Positions 61,458 to 64,000 of a stretch of 64,000 nt of DNA are shown piece after piece. Each line of letters opens with the position of its first letter. Within the stretch, counting starts at the first letter, position 1. A model generated the notes under the pieces. The model was not told where the DNA came from. It made no database searches and was given only the letters and a program-made list of their open reading frames with translations. The DNA is taken from the NCBI RefSeq assembly GCF_047496725.1, contig NC_132980.1, positions 4,075,001 to 4,139,000 on the forward strand, given 5' to 3'. The stretch comes from Anoplolepis gracilipes. Lineage: Eukaryota > Arthropoda > Insecta > Hymenoptera > Formicidae. A program made the position numbers and the translations under genes.

Positions 61458-62739
61458 CAGGGTGTCCGGTAATTGGTGATAAATCTGCTAATGGCAGATT
61501 CTCGAGATCATTTGGAGGCGATTTTTCCTCAGCGAAAATGTCGAGACATCAATAATTTCCGAGTTATAAGCAATTGAAAAAAAGGTGCTTTTCGCAAACT
61601 AAACTTTTTGAAGTTAAAAAATTATCAAAACTACATTCTTCAGTTAATTTCAGATAGAGTTTACTGTAATAAAATTTTAATTTAAAATTTAATTACAAAG
61701 ATATATAATGATAAAAATTGGAAATTTGCAAAAAATGATAATGTCTCTTGAGACTTTTGCTGAGGAAAAATCGACTCCAATGATCTCAAGAATCTGCCAT
61801 TAAGGGGTTAGACCACCTTGACACTTTCAAAAAATCGAATTTTTTTTTGTTTAAAATATTCCTTATAGTCTTAAAAATGATATATATTAGACCCGACTTA
61901 GAAATCGCAAAGGAAAATGATATTTCGAGTGAGTCTAGTGAAGCGCGTCACCGTGTTGCGCTACGTCGTATAAGCGGCTTATTGAAAGAGCTTGTTACCT
62001 GCAAAGGGACACTAATTCTTATGAATTTTTTTTTGTACCTGTACATGGCTCTGCCAAAATTTTGACCGTTATTTTATACACGAGGTCATAGAACGAGGTT
62101 ATAGAACGAACAGACGCCAAACGACGTTCAGCGTCAAAAATTGTTACGAAAAACTTTAAACGCGTTTTTCTCGAAACAGCATTTTTCAAAACGGCGGGCA
62201 GCATAACTTCGCCAATTTTTATCCGATCGACTTGAATTTTTATCCAGGTCTTTATTTCAACATTATCTAGGACTGTACGTAGGATTTTTGTGATATCTTA
62301 AAAATTCTCGCCGCTATCGCTTTATTTCATTCAAATTTTTGAAGCCAAAAATGACTTTTTTTCAAATCGTTGTCATTTTAACAAAAATGCATATTTTTCA
62401 AAACGGCTACGTACATCCCTAGTTTTGAATATGTAGAAAATAATATATTTCTGTTTTTTTGTTCTACGACTAACCAGTGCTGAGTAATTGTGCCCGCCGT
62501 TTTGCATGTCGATCAAAACCACGTACAAAAAGATAGCCATCACGCGCTTAATTTTTATATTAAATACTTTAAAAAATATTTTTTATATTCTTCAATATAC
62601 TCATAATAAACACCAAAAAAGAATTTTTCCTTGTACAGTATAGTTTTCTTTAAAAAAATTCTTAAAAATGCTTTAAAATTTGAGGCTCCAAGGTGGTCTA
62701 ACCCCTTAACAGATTTTTCACCAATTCCCGGACACCCTG
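61458..62739. mobile_element. TA-flanked CAGGGTGTCCGG element split by a nested element
   Basis: Left end CAGGGTGTCCGGTAATTGG, right end CCAATTCCCGGACACCCTG, TA at 61456-61457 and 62740-62741. The left part also holds an inverted repeat (ATTCTCGAGATCATTTGGAG / complement near 61780). Interrupted at 61804-62705 by a TTAA-flanked element. Confidence 0.75.
61804..62705. mobile_element. 902-bp TTAA-flanked element (GGGGTTAGACCACCTTG)
   Basis: Ends GGGGTTAGACCACCTTG and CAAGGTGGTCTAACCCC with TTAA at 61800-61803 and 62706-62709, nested in the TA-flanked element. TTAA choice fits piggyBac/Kolobok-type mobilisation. An internal run (61900-62000) is less A/T-rich, but its ORF is short and unrecognised. 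Confidence 0.75.
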
Positions 62740-63229
62740 TATAATCGAAACATACACGTGTAGAATGAAAAAGTGCAGCAGTAGCAGCAATGTTAATATA
62801 GCAGACAGTCAAGTGTAATCGTGAAAGAGAGTGGGGATAGTCGGATGGTAGTGAACTTCTAGAATACTCAGTATAGAATTGGACGTTCATCGTCGCTTTT
62901 CTACATCATTGTTTTCCGTTATCTTTTTTTTTTTTTTTTTTTTTCGCTTATTTTTCAGGCTTACAGACGCAGAAATTGTCTCATTATTATGTAAAATTTA
63001 AAATCAACTAAGTGTTAAACTGTTTTGAACAAACTAAATTCTCTTTCTTTTGGCGATTTAAAAAATGAAAATATAAGATATACCTTTGCGTATGCCATTT
63101 ATTGAATTTTACATTCCAGAAAAGCGTTTACGATGATATAGATGTGCATCTTTTCTACATATAAGGGAGTACGTGTTCCACAAAAGTAGATATACCTTTA
63201 CTTTCTATTATTTTTTATAAAATTTTTTA

Positions 63230-63231
<2 letters not shown>

Positions 63232-63281
<50 letters not shown>
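63232..63281. repeat. (TA)n microsatellite
   Basis: About 50 bp of TA. Confidence 0.95.
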
Positions 63282-63283
<2 letters not shown>

Positions 63284-63800
63284 GTTTTTAGAATTGATAT
63301 ATTTAGTTGATATATTGCAAGTATACATAAAGAAGAAAAACATAATACATAAAATTTGAACATATCATTGCAACAAGGAAATAATAAAACAATCGCAAAA
63401 AAAATAAAATAAAATAAAATAAAAAGAAAAGTCATACAATCTTATACATTTACAATATTATTGTAAAAAATGACATCTTAAGTTACACCACCGCTTTTTG
63501 TAAAATGCTTTTGAAAACTCCATAAATTGGTGCAAATAAAAAATTGCAATTTAAAACACGGTGCGTGTGTAAAAATCAGTGACTGTGTTAACAACCTGTG
63601 TGATAACTGATAGTAAATCTTCATTGAAACCGACTAGACTTTAGAAGACAGATCAGGATGTGAAGACTATACTCGTTCGCACGAGACACCTGGTGACCCA
63701 GAAACTGCTTTGTGTACGTGTATGCACGTGGGAAATGTAAATGTGTGATGTTGGCGGTGAAAATGGATATGTGAAATAAACAGAGAAACCGGTGTTAAAA

Positions 63801-63869
63801 ATGGCTTTAATATCGCCTAAAAACAATTCGTCGATTATACACGATAAGGAGAATACTCCAACCTACGAT
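63801..63869 (+). CDS. Candidate first coding exon at right edge (MALISPKNNSS...)
   Basis: ATG 63801 in a good context (AAAAATGG) after about 300 bp of mixed-composition leader. It gives 23 codons ending ENTPTYD in phase 0 at a GTACGTATG donor (63870). Likely the 5' end of a gene running off the window. No family recognised. Confidence 0.45.
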
Positions 63870-64000
63870 GTACGTATGTTAGTGTATATGTATACAATTT
63901 TCTTTAGTGATTATCGCATTGCCATGTTAAGTACAGCTCTTATATTACACATTGAAAATCGACTCTCGCCGCGCGGAAAATATTACGTCGACAACATTGT

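Noticed and set aside
1..64000. tRNA, rRNA or other structured RNA genes
   Set aside because: I found no convincing tRNA arms or conserved RNA motifs by eye.

Overview
This is an AT-rich, repeat-laden piece of an insect nuclear genome. Spliced genes with GT-AG introns, animal-type proteins (SMG9, NC2-beta/Dr1, a torso-like receptor kinase, SNAPC3, TMTC4) and an unusual abundance of foldback DNA transposons point to an arthropod. The protein wording and the repeat types fit Hymenoptera, most likely an ant; that last step is inference from memory of such genomes.

Layout. 1-17.3 kb is a transposon graveyard. Two decayed copies of a Mutator-like transposase gene lie here. The second (1743-16181) also carries a YqaJ-type nuclease region and a C48/Ulp1-like protease region, and it is split by a 10,769-bp element (3725-14493). 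That element has a perfect 6-bp target-site duplication, AG...CT ends, about 2.65-kb gene-carrying terminal inverted repeats and a 5.5-kb core. It fits a Polinton/Maverick-style insertion but shows none of the Polinton hallmark genes. 17.3-20 kb is a nest of TTAA-flanked and palindromic elements running to within about 30 bp of the SMG9 start codon.

20-40 kb is the gene-dense part: smg9 (+), Dr1 (-), a torso-like receptor tyrosine kinase (+), SNAPC3 (+) and TMTC4 (-, 11 exons). All five reconstruct with intact reading frames: the exon sums are multiples of three, with consensus splice sites. The TMTC4 introns have been filled by MITE-type elements.

40-64 kb has no complete gene. It holds a truncated Harbinger-type element, long palindromic elements (41.1-42.3, 44.2-45.1, 49.7-51.2 and 55.9-56.9 kb), a decayed purine-rich LINE, nested TA- and TTAA-flanked elements (61.5-62.7 kb) and many TA microsatellites. 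Three short ATG-bearing exons on the + strand (46.4, 57.7 and 63.8 kb) all end in phase 0 at good donors. They look like alternative first coding exons of one or more genes that continue past the right edge.

How the genes relate: the host genes are housekeeping or signalling genes without an operon-like link. Dr1 and the receptor kinase are divergent and share a 557-bp spacer. smg9 and Dr1 are convergent. smg9 and SNAPC3 both have the same roughly 80-bp transposon end directly upstream of their start codons.
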